Origin: Prorocentrum cordatum
Lineage: Eukaryota > Sar > Dinophyceae > Prorocentrales > Prorocentraceae
DNA: 64,000 bases
Reading direction: 5' to 3'
Assembly (NCBI GenBank): GCA_963575745.1
Contig: CAUYUJ010017783.1
Coordinates: 1-64,000, forward strand
Shown: piece after piece, positions 63,393 to 64,000 of the stretch
How the letters are laid out: the number at the start of each line of letters is the position of its first letter
Numbering within the stretch: the first letter of the stretch is position 1
Notes under the pieces: generated by a model
What the model was told of the DNA's origin: nothing
Database searches by the model: none
What the model saw: the letters and a program-made list of their open reading frames with translations, nothing else
Position numbers and translations under genes: made by a program

Positions 63393-64000
63393 ATCTTCGC
63401 TCATGACCGCTGGGGTGGCTGGACGCGCCCAACGATTGCCCATGTCAGCGCTCGCGCGCGCCTCGTTCGGTACCCCGTCGCATCAATGGTCCATCGCTCG
63501 TCAGCCTGATGCCCCCCCCCGCTTCCCCCGCCCCCTCCACCTCCTCATGCCGCTCCCACTCCCCATCCTCCTCCTCGGCGGGGGGGGCGGCCTTCGCCTC
63601 GACGGTGCCCACGACGCGCGGCGCGGCGAGAGGGCAGCGGCGGTGGGGGAGGGGGCGGCGAGAGAGCATCAGCGAGGGAGCATCGATAGTCGATGCGACG
63701 ACGACGACGACGACGACGACCACGATGAGGGCCATCGCGAGACCAACAGCGCGTTGCACAAACAGTTCAAGGAGATGGGGGGGGTTCGTCCACGAGTGCG
63801 CGGCGAACGCACGCCAGGCACGCTGCCGCCGACGACGACGAACGACGACGACGACGGCGGCGGCGACGAACGACGACGACGGCGACGGCGGCGGCTCCTG
63901 TTTTTTTGCATCTGCAGCGGCGCCGTCTCTAACCGAGATCGACAGTCGACTTTGCCCTGCTCCTCGCGCTTGTCACCTGCGGCGCTGCGAGGGCCTAGGC
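63393..64000. other. Window end, GC-rich with (GAC)n
   Basis: GACGACGAC runs at 63692-63722 and 63826-63890. GATCGACAGTCGACTTTGCC near 63940 repeats the motif seen at 55548. Apparent Ser/Arg-rich frames are repeat-derived. Confidence 0.5.

Overview
The window looks like nuclear DNA of a dinoflagellate. Three things point there: very high GC with huge amounts of simple repeat; spliced genes whose introns start with GT, GC or GA and whose acceptor is followed by G (AG|G); and many short inverted-repeat elements, several of which ARE the introns of a gene (introners). The species cannot be fixed from sequence alone; a GC-rich, introner-rich genome such as Prorocentrum or a Symbiodiniaceae relative would fit (inference).

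Layout. 1-18.6 kb is almost entirely repeats: (GGA)n, (GAT)n, minisatellites, degenerate CTTGGGGGCC arrays, and nested 130-260 bp TIR elements, with one doubtful GC-rich coding segment at 9.1-10.1 kb. 18.7-23.1 kb (+) holds an eight-exon medium-chain acyl-CoA synthetase of the ACSF2 type (588 residues when spliced). All of its introns look like repeats or mobile elements; one also carries a nested element whose empty site is nearby, and the last exon is duplicated downstream. 29.1-49.5 kb (+) holds at least six exons of a polycystin (PKD/TRPP) channel gene, with introns of 0.5-10 kb. Its largest intron contains a nearly intact same-strand LINE (APE endonuclease, reverse transcriptase, zinc fingers, and a small third ORF). 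49.7-50.4 kb (+) carries an ankyrin-repeat reading frame with one frameshift. 51-55.5 kb is repeats, hairpins and an AT-rich palindromic block. 55.6-63.0 kb (-) is a cluster of same-strand genes: a 673-residue DDE-transposase-like protein, a small acidic coiled-coil protein, a small Cys-rich basic protein, and a probable spliced gene of unknown function.

How it fits together. The two host genes are scattered among mobile DNA that has partly been domesticated as introns. Evidence inside the window includes 8-bp and TA target duplications, two empty sites, two identical 188-bp elements 13 kb apart, and intron edges that coincide with the direct repeats flanking the elements. No tRNA, rRNA, CRISPR or bacterial-type operon was seen. 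Promoters could not be recognised; dinoflagellate genes lack standard ones and are usually trans-spliced, so none are reported.
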